64,000 nucleotides of DNA from Turicibacter sanguinis (GCF_013046825.1 NZ_CP053187.1:62001-126000), one strand, 5' to 3'. Shown: positions 1 through 10,542, numbered from the stretch's first letter. Translations and numbers: made by a program. Notes: generated by a model not told the origin, from the letters alone.

Positions 1-1406
1 GTATTTACATGCTAATTTCACCGACATTGATGTTATTAACGACATTCGCAAGTATCGGGCTTCCCGTTGCCATCCCAACCTTAATTTCACGAGCAAACAA
101 GCGACAGAAAAAAATATTATCTGTCTCTCTTATTATTGCGATGGCCTCTAGCCTTTTAATTTCTATCATCCTCTTTTTCACAGCAAAACCATTAGCTGTT
201 TATTTATTAAAGGATGCTAGAACCTATCTTCCCCTCATTTCAATCGGACCCCTTTTATTTTGTGTGTCATTATCGTCCATTTTGAAAGCCTATTTTCAAG
301 GGGAACAAAACATGTATCCCTCAGCGATTTCAACACTTGTTGAACAAATTGTCAGAATTATCATTTGTATCTTCTTTATTAATTGGTTATTGCCTTATGG
401 TGTAATCTATGGCGTTGTCGGGACAATTTGGGCTTCGATTGCAGGAGAATTAGCTTCCATTTTTATTTTAATTGTGATGTTCTTAAACAATATGAGAATT
501 AACCATCGTGGTGCTAATCTCTTACCAACTCGATTAACTTCTCAAAACTTCAAAGATGTTATCGCCATCTCCTTACCCGCAACTGGAAGTCGTTTAATCG
601 GTTCTTTCTCACACTTTCTAGAACCCATCATTGTCGTACAATGTCTCTACCAAATCGGTTATACTAGTGAATCAAGTGCCAAATTATACGGTGCCGTTTC
701 AGGATTCGCCCTTCCTATGCTATTGATGCCATCCTTTATTACGATGGCTGTCACACAATCGATTGTACCTCCGATTAGCCAAGCTTTTGCAAGTAAAAAC
801 TTCGAACGAATCCACTCGCATCTCAATGCAGCTTTTCAACTCTCTTTTCTTCCGAGTGGACTTTATACGGTCTTACTGATGATTTTCCCATTTGAATTAA
901 TGAAACTTCTATATGGCACAAGTACTGGATCAGACTATCTACTCATCATGGCACCCTTTTTCCTTTTATACTATTTCCAAGGGCCGATGACAGCCAGTTT
1001 ACAAGCCATTGATGAAGCAAGTCGTGCCATGACGACCACACTTATTTCCTCTATCATCAAAATTATCATGATGGTTGTCTTACTTTTAATCCCGTCTTTA
1101 AATATTTACGGATTAATTATCTCTGTTTTATTCAATATCGTCTTTATCACAGGATGGCATTATATTATTATTCATAAAAAAATCGGATATAGTATGGATC
1201 TTCGTGCTGTAATTAACGGAACGTTAATTATTGGGATTACCTTTTTACTGGGCCGATACCTATCCGCTACTATGAGCTTCTTCACAAACCCATTTCTCAA
1301 TATGATATTCATTATGATGATTGTATCGATTGCTTACCTATTTCTTATTGTTATTTGTGGACTTTTTCCAACACAAAAAATGACAACATCCATCAAAACG
1401 AAATAA
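1..1406 (+). CDS. spoVB: SpoVB-like MOP flippase, 5' end outside the window
   Basis: Polytopic membrane protein of the MOP/MATE flippase superfamily, resembling stage V sporulation protein B, which acts in spore cortex peptidoglycan synthesis. The frame is open to base 1, and the residues before the first ATG (base 9) continue the family N-terminus (the IYMLISPTLMLLTTFASIGL run matches the TM2 region), so about 50 residues are missing upstream. Hydrophobic segments fill nearly the whole 465 visible residues. SpoVB is usually about 520 residues. Its neighbours (yrbG, yrzE, yajC, tgt, queA, ruvB, ruvA) match the B. subtilis order, which favours SpoVB over other flippases such as MurJ. Confidence 0.85.
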   Translation, partial: IYMLISPTLMLLTTFASIGLPVAIPTLISRANKRQKKILSVSLIIAMASSLLISIILFFTAKPLAVYLLKDARTYLPLISIGPLLFCVSLSSILKAYFQGEQNMYPSAISTLVEQIVRIIICIFFINWLLPYGVIYGVVGTIWASIAGELASIFILIVMFLNNMRINHRGANLLPTRLTSQNFKDVIAISLPATGSRLIGSFSHFLEPIIVVQCLYQIGYTSESSAKLYGAVSGFALPMLLMPSFITMAVTQSIVPPISQAFASKNFERIHSHLNAAFQLSFLPSGLYTVLLMIFPFELMKLLYGTSTGSDYLLIMAPFFLLYYFQGPMTASLQAIDEASRAMTTTLISSIIKIIMMVVLLLIPSLNIYGLIISVLFNIVFITGWHYIIIHKKIGYSMDLRAVINGTLIIGITFLLGRYLSATMSFFTNPFLNMIFIMMIVSIAYLFLIVICGLFPTQKMTTSIKTK

Positions 1407-1455
1407 CGTTCTTATTATAACATATGTTTCCATGAGATAAAGAAGGATTGCGACT

Positions 1456-1485
1456 AAAAAACGTTACTGCTCGGTAACGTTTTTT
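1456..1485. terminator. Bidirectional terminator between spoVB and yrbG
   Basis: Perfect stem AACGTTAC/GTAACGTT with a six-base loop, flanked by A-run and T-run so it can work on both strands. It overlaps the last codons of the minus-strand yrbG gene. Confidence 0.8.
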
Positions 1486-2138
1486 GCATTTAAATCGAGA
1501 TTTCGTCGTGTTAAACATTGAAGATGCTCACCATCATAAGCTGCATAATACACCTCTTTAACCGAAAAAATCCCCTGATTTTCAAGTTCTTGTTTCACCC
1601 AATCTTCATTTTTTTGAATTAAAAATAAATTTTCTTTTTCAATTCCACCTGACGTAATAATTGGTAATGGGTTATATTCAGTTTCTTGTTTTTTAAAGGC
1701 AGATAACTCACCATTTGCTTCTAGTATCGCATACTCCACTTCAAATACAGACGAAATATTATTTGTTCTCAATTGAAGCATTAAATCATCAAATGTATAA
1801 CGTTGTCTACGCATCTCATCTAAATCAACCATGCCATGATGAATTAAAATAGAGGGCTTGCCGTCTACAATCTCTCTCACCTTTTTAAATCTTAATGTAA
1901 TAAAAGCGGAACAAAACTGTAAAGCCCCTAGAAGACCAATTGCTAACAAGACTTCATGAATGGGACGATTCAAGTTATCAATGGCCATCGCTGCAATCTC
2001 AGCCATTAAAACCGATACAACTAAATCAAGTAGCGTCAACTGACCAATTTCCCTTTTTCCCATTAATTTAAATACAATTAACAACACAATATAAAATAAA
2101 GTTGTTCGATACACCACAATATAACAATTCGGATCCAT
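1464..2138 (-). CDS. yrbG: DUF421 membrane protein, YrbG/YetF family
   Basis: 224 residues: about three N-terminal membrane helices (residues 5-80) with the family stretch KLMGKREIGQLTLLDLVVSV, then a soluble domain containing the DUF421 signatures KPSILIHHG and the region from DEMRRQRYTFDDLMLQLR. Molecular function is unknown in the family. The start is well supported by GAGGAGG upstream of the ATG. It lies convergent with spoVB, as yrbG does in B. subtilis. Confidence 0.85.
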   Translation of the reverse strand: MDPNCYIVVYRTTLFYIVLLIVFKLMGKREIGQLTLLDLVVSVLMAEIAAMAIDNLNRPIHEVLLAIGLLGALQFCSAFITLRFKKVREIVDGKPSILIHHGMVDLDEMRRQRYTFDDLMLQLRTNNISSVFEVEYAILEANGELSAFKKQETEYNPLPIITSGGIEKENLFLIQKNEDWVKQELENQGIFSVKEVYYAAYDGEHLQCLTRRNLDLNAKNVTEQ

Positions 2139-2255
2139 AACGTCCTCCTCTTTTTACTTAATCTATTACTAACTTTATTAATGATTCTCATAATCCTGTC
2201 GCATCGTTCATAAATTGATTATTGAGATAACATGATTGTATTAGGAGTTGAGAAT

Positions 2256-2636
2256 ATGACACAAAAATTAGGACGAGCATTATTATACGGTTTAAGCTTC
2301 ATTGTTATTAGTATCCTCATACTTGGGTTACTTATAACTACTTTTGCGTATTTTGAATGGCTTTCAGTTGGAGCATTAGAAAAATTAATTTATGCTTCAT
2401 ACGTTGCAATCTTTTTCATCGGATCTGCAGTTGTTGCCAAACAAGTCGCTGAAAAAGGTTGGTTAATTGGGTTAATGATTGCGGCTACGATGATTATCCT
2501 GAGCCTGCTTTACTATCTCATTGGAGTAGAATCACCTCTTTCATTTAAATTTGCTATTCGTTGTGTGATTACCTTAGTCATCTGTGTCACTGGAGGAATG
2601 ATTGGTGTTAATCTTCCGGGAACTAAAAAAAATTAA
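2256..2636 (+). CDS. yrzE: TIGR04086 family membrane protein, YrzE-like
   Basis: About 126 residues with four predicted membrane helices and a glycine-rich last helix (GGMIGVNL). It resembles the small YrzE membrane protein found next to yajC in Firmicutes; function unknown. The frame opens at 2232, but AGGAG at 2243-2247 sits eight bases before the ATG at 2256, so that start is chosen. It is convergent with yajC; in B. subtilis the two run the same way, so this gene appears locally inverted. Confidence 0.75.
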   Translation: MTQKLGRALLYGLSFIVISILILGLLITTFAYFEWLSVGALEKLIYASYVAIFFIGSAVVAKQVAEKGWLIGLMIAATMIILSLLYYLIGVESPLSFKFAIRCVITLVICVTGGMIGVNLPGTKKN

Positions 2637-2637
2637 T

Positions 2638-2677
2638 AAAAAAAGCATAGAACTAAAATTAGTTCTATGCTTTTTTT
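2638..2677. terminator. Bidirectional terminator between yrzE and yajC
   Basis: Perfect stem GCATAGAACTAA/TTAGTTCTATGC with a two-base loop, flanked by seven A and seven T. Confidence 0.9.
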
Positions 2678-2688
2678 ATTTTCAATTA

Positions 2689-2952
2689 CTACTCAGCTTT
2701 ACGTGCAATGGCACTACGTTCAAAAGTCCATTTTGCACCTTCATCATTAATTAAAGTAACAGTCGTCTCTTCTAATGCATGAATACGTCCGTGAACACCA
2801 CCAATAGTCACCACACGGTCACCTTTGTTTAAACTACTTTGCATCGATGCAACAGCTTTACGGCGTTTACTTTCTGGACGAATCATAAAGAAATAAATAA
2901 TTACCCCTAATAAGGCAAATTGAATAATAAGTACAATCATATCAGCGCTCAT
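2689..2952 (-). CDS. yajC: Preprotein translocase accessory subunit YajC
   Basis: 87 residues with one N-terminal membrane helix (MIVLIIQFALLGVIIYFFMI), then the YajC signature RPESKRRKA and the GDRVVTIGGVHGRI segment. YajC associates with the SecDF complex at the membrane. The longer reading with MVKERCS is unlikely because AAGGAG lies inside those codons, nine bases before the ATG at 2952. It is downstream of tgt on the same strand, separated by about 460 bases holding a structured repeat element. Confidence 0.92.
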   Translation of the reverse strand: MSADMIVLIIQFALLGVIIYFFMIRPESKRRKAVASMQSSLNKGDRVVTIGGVHGRIHALEETTVTLINDEGAKWTFERSAIARKAE

Positions 2953-3149
2953 TGAACATCTCTCCTTCACCATTCTTAATTTTAAAATTTATGAAAAATA
3001 AGATCGTAGTTGATTTCCTACACTTCTATTATAAAAAACTTTCACTTAAAAAAATAGAGAATATTCACATACTTTCAGTATTAAGTCTTTCTATTTTTCA
3101 CACTAAATTAAATAAATATGTTTAAACTCCAAAATTCATGATAAAAATC

Positions 3150-3413
3150 GACTTCATCAGTGGGGCCCCGCTTTTTTTATTGTCTAGCAACACTCGCACA
3201 ATGCTTGTAAAGTTCGAGAAGCTGTTGCAACTCTTCAGTTGCTTCCACCTCCTCTTAGCCCAGTAATTGAGGAAAGCTTTCCAAACTCTAGGTCCCTACT
3301 TTCTACGCATTATAGTAGTCCGTCTAATGGAATAAGATTTTTCCTTCAAGAAGGAACAGCCCCACCTACGGAGTAAACCTGACTTCGTCAGGGTGGGGAC
3401 CCCGCTTTTCTTA
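3150..3413. other. Structured non-coding element between tgt and yajC with repeated GC-rich ends
   Basis: This stretch has no convincing reading frame. Its two ends share the motif GACTTCRTCAG, then TGGGG and CCCCGCTTTT (3150-3175 and 3381-3407), about 231 bases apart. The right part folds: CCTGAC/GTCAGG (3379-3392) lies inside CCCCACC/GGTGGGG (3359-3398). GC content is well above its surroundings. Possible readings are tandem terminators of a short plus-strand RNA or the remains of a small mobile element. No named RNA family was recognised. Confidence 0.45.
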
Positions 3414-4565
<1,152 letters not shown>

Positions 4566-4585
4566 TTAACTATCTTAGTTGCATT

Positions 4586-5614
4586 TTATTCTATAATTAG
4601 CATCGCATCTCCAAAACTAAAGAAACGATATTTTTCCTCAACTGCAATTTTATAAGCATTCATCACAGCATCTTGTCCTGCTAAAGATGAAATTAACATA
4701 ATTAATGTTGACTTTGGTAAATGGAAATTTGTAATCATTCCATCAATCCCTTTAAATTGATACGGCGGATAAATAAAGATATCTGTCCATCCTTCACAAG
4801 CCACAAATTTCCCATGATCACGAGCAATGGTTTCAAGTGTACGTGTTGAAGTGGTTCCAACTGTAATAATACGTCCACCTAACTCATGAGTTTGATTTAA
4901 AATATCTGCCGTTTCTTGTGACATTTGATAAAATTCTGCATGCATATCATGTTCTTCGACAGAATCTACTGATACTGGTCTAAACGTTCCAAGTCCAACA
5001 TGCAACGTTACATAAGCAATTTTAACCCCTTTAGCTTGAATTTCTTCAAGTAATTCAGGAGTAAAATGTAACCCTGCTGTTGGGGCAGCTGCTGAACCAA
5101 TTTCCTTAGCAAAAACAGTTTGATAACGATCACGATCATCTAACTTTTCAGTAATATAAGGTGGTAATGGCATTTCTCCAAGTGAATCTAATACCTCATA
5201 GAAAATCCCATCATACATAAATTTGAAAACACGTTTTCCCATATCGCCTGTTGAAATACACTCTGCTTTTAAACGTCCGTCTCCAAATTCAACAATCGTC
5301 CCAACTTTAACACGCTTAGCAGGTTTTACTAACGTTTCCCAACAATCTTGTTGTTCTTGTTTTAATAATAAAACCTCAATGCTGGCTCCTGTATCTGGTT
5401 TTTGTCCCATTAACCTAGCTGGCATGACCTTCGTATTATTTAATACTAATGTATCATTTGGGCGCAAGTAATTTAACACATCATGAAATACTTCATGTTT
5501 TACCTCACCCGTTTTCTTGTTTAAAACCATTAAACGCGATGTATCGCGATCTTTTAATGGAGTCTGTGCGATTAATTCATCGGGCAATTCAAAATCAAAC
5601 TGATCGACTCGCAT
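4586..5614 (-). CDS. queA: SAM:tRNA ribosyltransferase-isomerase QueA
   Basis: Transfers and isomerises the ribosyl group of S-adenosylmethionine onto preQ1-modified tRNA to make epoxyqueuosine, the step after Tgt. 342 residues, full length. Family landmarks are the N-terminal [20 protein letters not shown], the central [24 protein letters not shown] and the C-terminal [19 protein letters not shown]. It lies between ruvB and tgt on the same strand, the classic queuosine/ruv cluster order. Confidence 0.96.
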   Translation of the reverse strand: MRVDQFDFELPDELIAQTPLKDRDTSRLMVLNKKTGEVKHEVFHDVLNYLRPNDTLVLNNTKVMPARLMGQKPDTGASIEVLLLKQEQQDCWETLVKPAKRVKVGTIVEFGDGRLKAECISTGDMGKRVFKFMYDGIFYEVLDSLGEMPLPPYITEKLDDRDRYQTVFAKEIGSAAAPTAGLHFTPELLEEIQAKGVKIAYVTLHVGLGTFRPVSVDSVEEHDMHAEFYQMSQETADILNQTHELGGRIITVGTTSTRTLETIARDHGKFVACEGWTDIFIYPPYQFKGIDGMITNFHLPKSTLIMLISSLAGQDAVMNAYKIAVEEKYRFFSFGDAMLIIE

Positions 5615-5693
5615 AAAACACCAACTTTCTATGTTGCAAAATTAATTTAATTACTTCTTAAATTATCTACCAAATATCGCTTTTTTTCAATCT

Positions 5694-6701
5694 TTATTTT
5701 AACGGATACTCAATCCCTAAATGATGACAAGCTTGTGGTGTAATCACTCGACCACGAGGTGTTCGTTTAATAAATCCCATTTGAAGTAAATACGGCTCAT
5801 AAACATCTTCAAGCGTCTGTGATTCCTCCCCGATTGAAGCGGCAATCGCTTCAATTCCACAAGGACCACCACCAAAGCGTTCAATAATTCCTCTTAAATA
5901 CTTATGATCCACATAATCAAGCCCTAACTCATCAATGTCTAAACGATCAAGTGCTAATTTTGCAATATCATGTGTAATCACTCCATTCCCTACTACCTCG
6001 GCATAATCACGAACACGACGGAATAATCGATTTGCAATACGAGGTGTGCCACGAGAACGACGAGCTAACTCTAGTGCGGCTAAATCATCCATCTCAATCT
6101 CATAAACAATCGCCGTACGCTTAACAATAGAAGTTAACTGCTCTTCTGTATAGTACTCTAATCGATTAATAACACCAAAACGATCACGAAGTGGAGCTGA
6201 TAAATCCCCTGCTCTTGTCGTTGCCCCAACCAGTGTAAATGGCGCTAAATCTACACGAATCGAACGTGCTGACTCATCTTTTCCAACGACAATATCTAAA
6301 ACATAATCTTCCATCGCTGGATACAAAACTTCTTCGATTGATTTAGGTAAACGGTGAATCTCATCAATAAATAAAACATCTCCTGGTTCAAGAACTGATA
6401 AAATAGCCGCTAAATCACCACTTCTTTCAATCATAGGCCCTGATGTTGTTTTAATGTTAACACCCATTTCATTTGCAATAATCGTGGCTAATGTCGTTTT
6501 ACCAAGACCCGGAGGTCCGAATAATAAAACATGATCTAGCGACTCGTTACGATTTTTAGCCGCTTCAATGAAAATACGTAAATTTTCTTTTACAGCTGTC
6601 TGTCCGATATACTGATTTAAACGTTCAGGACGTAAGCTTAATTCAGACTCATCTCCCATGACTTCATCTGGTGTCACTAAGCGTTCTTCTGTCATCTTCA
6701 T
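5694..6701 (-). CDS. ruvB: Holliday junction branch-migration ATPase RuvB
   Basis: AAA+ motor that drives branch migration with RuvA. 335 residues, normal length. Motifs: N-terminal [13 protein letters not shown], Walker [10 protein letters not shown], Walker B LFIDEIHR, sensor 1 GATTRAG, arginine-finger region APLRDRFG, and a C-terminal winged helix ending in [16 protein letters not shown]. Its ATG overlaps the stop of the upstream small gene (ATGA), implying translational coupling. Confidence 0.97.
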   Translation of the reverse strand: MKMTEERLVTPDEVMGDESELSLRPERLNQYIGQTAVKENLRIFIEAAKNRNESLDHVLLFGPPGLGKTTLATIIANEMGVNIKTTSGPMIERSGDLAAILSVLEPGDVLFIDEIHRLPKSIEEVLYPAMEDYVLDIVVGKDESARSIRVDLAPFTLVGATTRAGDLSAPLRDRFGVINRLEYYTEEQLTSIVKRTAIVYEIEMDDLAALELARRSRGTPRIANRLFRRVRDYAEVVGNGVITHDIAKLALDRLDIDELGLDYVDHKYLRGIIERFGGGPCGIEAIAASIGEESQTLEDVYEPYLLQMGFIKRTPRGRVITPQACHHLGIEYPLK

Positions 6702-6901
6702 TCCCTACTTCCTTCTTTTATTTTTGCACAAGCATGCAAAGTAATACCAAATTCCTCTTTAAGTTTTACTTCTCCCTCTTCAGTCAAATAATATTTCACC
6801 TCATGATCCATTACTTCCATCACAAGGTATCCCTTATCAACGCAATACTCAACAAAGGCGCCCCCAATAGCAAATGGATTAATACGTTGCATTGACTTCA
6901 T
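6698..6901 (-). CDS. Small unknown protein encoded between ruvA and ruvB
   Basis: 67 residues, not recognised. The sequence is soluble and mixed alpha/beta in look, with [18 protein letters not shown] resembling a winged-helix-like or transcription-factor-like fragment and one cysteine near the end. AGAGGG lies five bases before the ATG at 6901, so translation is plausible. It overlaps ruvB by four bases and so belongs to the same transcript. B. subtilis has no gene here; a role with RuvAB is only suggested by position. Confidence 0.7.
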   Translation of the reverse strand: MKSMQRINPFAIGGAFVEYCVDKGYLVMEVMDHEVKYYLTEEGEVKLKEEFGITLHACAKIKEGSRE

Positions 6902-7037
6902 CCTATCCCTCTCTTCTATATATAACAATTAATAACCAAGATAATAAAAGTCAGTCTTGATTATTCAAATGCTTGATTATCCACCCCAACTATAGACCCT
7001 ATAAAATAACTATAGAAAATTAATCAGGACTAATCGA

Positions 7038-7598
7038 TTACTTAACTAATAATTGTAGACCTTTTTTAATAATTTCATCAACAGAAGCATCAGTATCTTT
7101 AAATGCGTTTTTAACCTTCGTTAATTCTTTATCTCCATATCCAAGTGCTTGTAGAGCTTCAAGCGCCTCAGATAAACTATTATTGACAAAAATTGCAGCA
7201 TCTGGCACAACTAACTTACCTTTTAAATCCAAGATAATTTGTTGCGCAGTTTTTGGACCGATTTTAGGAAACTTACATAAATATTTTGCATCACCATTTT
7301 CAATCGCATGACGTAATCCACTCATATCCTTCATCGCTAAAATCGCACAAGCTGTTTTAGGTCCAATGCCTCTTGCACTAATCAAATTGATAAACAAATC
7401 ATGTTCCTCAAGCGTCTTAAATCCATACAAACTTAAATCATTCTCTGACACCACTTGGTGTGTAAAAACCTGTGTCGCTTCATCCTTTCTAAATTCATAA
7501 GGATTCGCCGTATAAACTTTATATCCAATACCCGCTACCTCAATCACAACGAAATCTTTAGCGCTATAAGCAACCGTTCCTTTTAAATATGCGTACAC
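7038..7598 (-). CDS. ruvA: Holliday junction DNA-binding subunit RuvA
   Basis: Binds four-way junctions and recruits RuvB. About 186 residues: N-terminal OB fold (YAYLKGTVAY, VVIEVAGIGYKVY), two helix-hairpin-helix motifs (LISARGIGPKTACAIL and FPKIGPKTAQQIILDLKGK) and the C-terminal RuvB-binding domain (EALEALQALGYGDKEL). The frame opens at 7625, but GAGGTG at 7605-7610 is six bases before the GTG at 7598, which gives the usual short N-terminus. Confidence 0.95.
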   Translation of the reverse strand: MYAYLKGTVAYSAKDFVVIEVAGIGYKVYTANPYEFRKDEATQVFTHQVVSENDLSLYGFKTLEEHDLFINLISARGIGPKTACAILAMKDMSGLRHAIENGDAKYLCKFPKIGPKTAQQIILDLKGKLVVPDAAIFVNNSLSEALEALQALGYGDKELTKVKNAFKDTDASVDEIIKKGLQLLVK

Positions 7599-7767
7599 CT
7601 TCATCACCTCTTTATATTGATTCATTATAACATAACTTCACCTAGATTAAAAAGTTACAAAAACAAACATTAGTTCTATTTTAGGAGATTCATTTCTATT
7701 TTAATCATGAATCCATTTAAAATCATCATAACCTTCTAAAAAATCACGTCAATAGTTGCTATAAATT

Positions 7768-7793
7768 AAAAAAGCTTGCCCTTACGGACAAGC
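7768..7793 (-). terminator. Terminator after the formate/nitrite-type channel gene
   Basis: Read on the minus strand, GCTTGTCC and GGGCAAGC pair around GTAA and are followed by six T. Confidence 0.75.
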
Positions 7794-7800
7794 CCTCATC

Positions 7801-8568
7801 TTAATGATGATCTTTATCTTTTAAGAATAAGAAGTAGTACGCTGCAGTCACTAACATCCCACCTATAATATTTCCGATTGTAACTGGAATAATATTAGCC
7901 ATAATTTGTCCAATCGTAAGATCTGCTCCAAGTAAATATCCCATTGGTAAAACGAACATGTTTGCCACGCAGTGTTCAAATCCTGTAATAACGAATAACC
8001 AAATCGGAATATAACTAATAATAACTTTTCCTGTAACATCCTTCGCTGCATAAGACATATAAACTGTGATTGCAACTAAAATATTACATAACGTACTACG
8101 AGTTAATAATTCAACCATATTTAAATGAACTTTTTTCTCAGCTAAATGCATCACACCTTCAGCTATTGATCCGGTAAATGTATTACTATAATACACTAAA
8201 ACAACTAAGAATAAAGCTCCAACTAAGTTTCCAAGCCAAACAATACTAAGATTTTTTGCTACATCACCTAATTTAATTTCTTTTTTATACCACGCCATCG
8301 TGACTAACGTATTACCGGTAAATAAATCAGCTCCAGCAATTAAAACTAATAATAATCCCACAGGGAATAATAAAGCTCCAACCACTTTACCAACTGCCGC
8401 ATCTGCCATAATGCCAGATACAATTAAATATCCTGTGTAGCCAAGTCCAATGAATAGTCCTGCCAACATAGCTGAAACAAATACAATACTATTTTTCTTA
8501 GATGTCTTATACTTACCAACACCAACCGTTGCTTCAGCAATTTCTTTTGGCGCTAACATTTGTTGCAT
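7801..8568 (-). CDS. Formate/nitrite transporter (FNT) family channel
   Basis: About 255 residues with six membrane helices, the FocA/NirC/FNT pentameric channel family. Signatures: LAPKEIAEATVGVGKYK at the N-terminus, AGADLFTGNTLVT, the third-helix WLGNLVGA, and the GFEHCVANMF stretch that carries the conserved pore histidine. The start at 8568 is preceded by GGAGGGG; an upstream in-frame ATG lies inside that site. Formate or a related small monovalent acid is the likely substrate; nitrite and hydrosulfide members exist. Divergent from the DUF1576 gene, with operator-like palindromes between. Confidence 0.9.
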   Translation of the reverse strand: MQQMLAPKEIAEATVGVGKYKTSKKNSIVFVSAMLAGLFIGLGYTGYLIVSGIMADAAVGKVVGALLFPVGLLLVLIAGADLFTGNTLVTMAWYKKEIKLGDVAKNLSIVWLGNLVGALFLVVLVYYSNTFTGSIAEGVMHLAEKKVHLNMVELLTRSTLCNILVAITVYMSYAAKDVTGKVIISYIPIWLFVITGFEHCVANMFVLPMGYLLGADLTIGQIMANIIPVTIGNIIGGMLVTAAYYFLFLKDKDHH

Positions 8569-8604
8569 AAAATACCCCTCCACGTAATTCTCCTAAAATC
8601 TAAC

Positions 8605-8650
8605 TATAACATCAGAGTTAATACATTATGATGTTATAACGTTATAACAT
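8605..8650. promoter_or_regulatory. Nested palindromic operators upstream of the FNT channel gene
   Basis: TATAACATCA (8605-8614) is mirrored exactly by TGATGTTATA (8629-8638), and an adjoining perfect 20-bp palindrome ATGTTATAACGTTATAACAT spans 8631-8650. Another copy of the core GTTATAACAT lies at 8820-8829 beside the promoter of the divergent gene. This looks like binding sites for one dimeric regulator controlling both genes; the regulator is not identified. Confidence 0.65.
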
Positions 8651-8789
8651 AACAATAACACCAATTCACTTTATTTGTAAATAAATTTTAAGCAATTTAG
8701 TGTCATTTTTTCCTTATTTTATCCACATTTCTCCTGTACTTCCCATATTCTCTCCACTTCTTTCTTACATTTTAATGAAAACGTTATAT

Positions 8790-8829
8790 TTACGACCATT
8801 CCCACAATATATTATAATAGTTATAACAT
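8790..8829 (+). promoter_or_regulatory. Putative promoter of the DUF1576 gene with operator half
   Basis: TTACGA (8790-8795), a 17-base spacer and TATAAT (8813-8818). GTTATAACAT, the core of the palindrome upstream, overlaps the transcription start region at 8820-8829, a position suited to repression. Confidence 0.6.
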
Positions 8830-8852
8830 TTAATAGAAAAGGAGATTGATAG

Positions 8853-10124
8853 ATGGAAACGATAGAGAGGCAAAAAATAAAAATTTGGAAAGAATCCGAT
8901 AAAATGTGGGTCATGATATTTATCGCCCTCTCCTTAATCGGATTTGGATTTATTACCTCTTCCTTTAAAGACATTTTAAACGGTTTATATGAAATTATTA
9001 TTCATCCAGATGCCCTTATCACTGATTATATCGTGATCGGTGGAATTGGAGGAGCATTTGTTAACTCTGGAATATTAACCTTAATTATCATTTTTCTACT
9101 CTGGAAAAACAAAATCCACTTTAATGGGGCAACCTTCGCTTCCCTATTCCTAATTGCTGGTTTTTCATTTCTAGGTAAGAATTTATTAAATATATGGGCC
9201 ATCATCATTGGGGTCTACTTATTTGCAAAGTATCATAAACAACCTTTTGCTAGATACATCTATATCGCATTATTCGGAACGGCGATGGCCCCCATCGTAA
9301 CAGAGATTATCTTTCACTTTCAACTTATTTTACCGCTTCGAATCATACTCGGTATTATCTTAGGAATTCTAATTGGATTTATTCTTCCCCCTCTAGCCTC
9401 TCACTTTTTAAAGGTTCACCAAGGATATAACCTTTATAATGTTGGATTTACAGCAGGTATGATGATTACCGTTTTAGTTGCCTTATTTAAATCCTTTGGA
9501 TATAAACCCTCATCTCAACTCATTTGGGGAGAGGGGAATAATCTTTTAATCGGAAGCTATCTCTATTTTCTTTGCACGGTAATGATTCTACTAGGAGAGT
9601 TGACTGATACACGATCAATTGAACAATTCAAACGGATTACACACCACTCAGGACGACTAGTTAGTGATTTCATTTTAATAGATGGTTTTTCTCCAACACT
9701 CATCAATATGGGAATCAATGGATTAATCGCTACTACTTACGTCTTAATAGTTGGTGGTCAGTTAAATGGACCAACTATCGGTGGAATTTTTGCCGTTATA
9801 GGATTCGGAGCATTTGGAAAACATTTTAAAAACATTATCCCGGTAATGATTGGTGTAGTCATCGGTTCCTATTTAAAGGTATGGTCTATTAATGATCCCT
9901 CGATTTTACTTGCAGCCTTATTTGGAACGTCACTCGCTCCGATTGCAGGTGAATTTGGTTGGGCATACGGAATTTTAGCAGGCTTTTTACATTCATCCGT
10001 TGTTTTACATGTCGGAAGCCTGCATGCTGGATTAAATTTATATAATAATGGTTTTTCTGCTGGCATTGTCGCCGCTATTTTGGTACCATTAATTGAAGCT
10101 TTTCGAAAGGAAACACGTCAATGA
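8853..10124 (+). CDS. DUF1576 family membrane protein
   Basis: 423 residues with about ten hydrophobic segments and glycine-rich motifs repeated in two halves: YIVIGGIGGAFVNSG and HKGYNLYN-like HQGYNLYNVGFTAGM in the first, HAGLNLYNNGFSAGIVAA near the end. This duplicated layout matches the uncharacterised DUF1576 family; a transport function is likely but no substrate is known. AAGGAG lies nine bases before the ATG. Its stop overlaps the next start (ATGA). Confidence 0.8.
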   Translation: METIERQKIKIWKESDKMWVMIFIALSLIGFGFITSSFKDILNGLYEIIIHPDALITDYIVIGGIGGAFVNSGILTLIIIFLLWKNKIHFNGATFASLFLIAGFSFLGKNLLNIWAIIIGVYLFAKYHKQPFARYIYIALFGTAMAPIVTEIIFHFQLILPLRIILGIILGILIGFILPPLASHFLKVHQGYNLYNVGFTAGMMITVLVALFKSFGYKPSSQLIWGEGNNLLIGSYLYFLCTVMILLGELTDTRSIEQFKRITHHSGRLVSDFILIDGFSPTLINMGINGLIATTYVLIVGGQLNGPTIGGIFAVIGFGAFGKHFKNIIPVMIGVVIGSYLKVWSINDPSILLAALFGTSLAPIAGEFGWAYGILAGFLHSSVVLHVGSLHAGLNLYNNGFSAGIVAAILVPLIEAFRKETRQ

Positions 10125-10465
10125 TTTCAACACAAAAACGCATAGCAAAAATAACTAACGAGCTTATTAGCTTCTTCTTCACCTTAGATGCAACGAATAT
10201 CTCTGTTCAAATCAATGAGCAAGACTCACAATTTGAACTTCTCCTAAGTTGTAACTATAACGTAGAAAAATCAGATAAGCTTAAAGATCTAAGCTATTAT
10301 TTACAAACTAATCGACAAGTTGAAATGGAAGAGTGTTATTGGGAATTAGCAGGCGAAGGATGTAAAGATTTTGAATTAGCCTTAATTGGGATGATGACTG
10401 ACTCATTTAAAATGGAAATCAATCAAAACCTTCTAAACCTTAAACTCTATAAAAATAAGGCTTAG
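10121..10465 (+). CDS. Small unknown protein coupled to the DUF1576 gene
   Basis: 114 residues, soluble, not recognised. The N-terminal half is predicted alpha/beta (TNISVQINEQDSQFELLLS), and the middle has an acidic/aromatic ECYWELAGEGCKDFELAL. The four-base overlap with the DUF1576 gene implies coupled translation, so it may be a cytosolic partner of that membrane protein. A terminator follows directly. Confidence 0.7.
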   Translation: MISTQKRIAKITNELISFFFTLDATNISVQINEQDSQFELLLSCNYNVEKSDKLKDLSYYLQTNRQVEMEECYWELAGEGCKDFELALIGMMTDSFKMEINQNLLNLKLYKNKA

Positions 10466-10475
10466 ACACAAAAAA

Positions 10476-10510
10476 GGAGATGCTTTATAACTTAAAGTAT
10501 CTCTTTTTTT
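10476..10510 (+). terminator. Terminator after the DUF1576 operon
   Basis: GAGATGCTTTA pairs with TAAAGTATCTC (one G-T pair), followed by eight T. Confidence 0.8.
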
Positions 10511-10542
10511 ATTTAATCATTTTTCTGTCTGTTCATCTTCAC

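Noticed and set aside
3391-3413. AGGGTGGGGACC resembles the T-box AGGGTGGNACCGCG
   Set aside because: It is on the plus strand with no downstream plus-strand gene, lacks the rest of a T-box leader, and a similar GC-rich end occurs again at 3150.
8765-8974. Minus-strand frame over the start of the DUF1576 gene
   Set aside because: Overlaps a well-supported membrane protein on the other strand and has no ribosome site.
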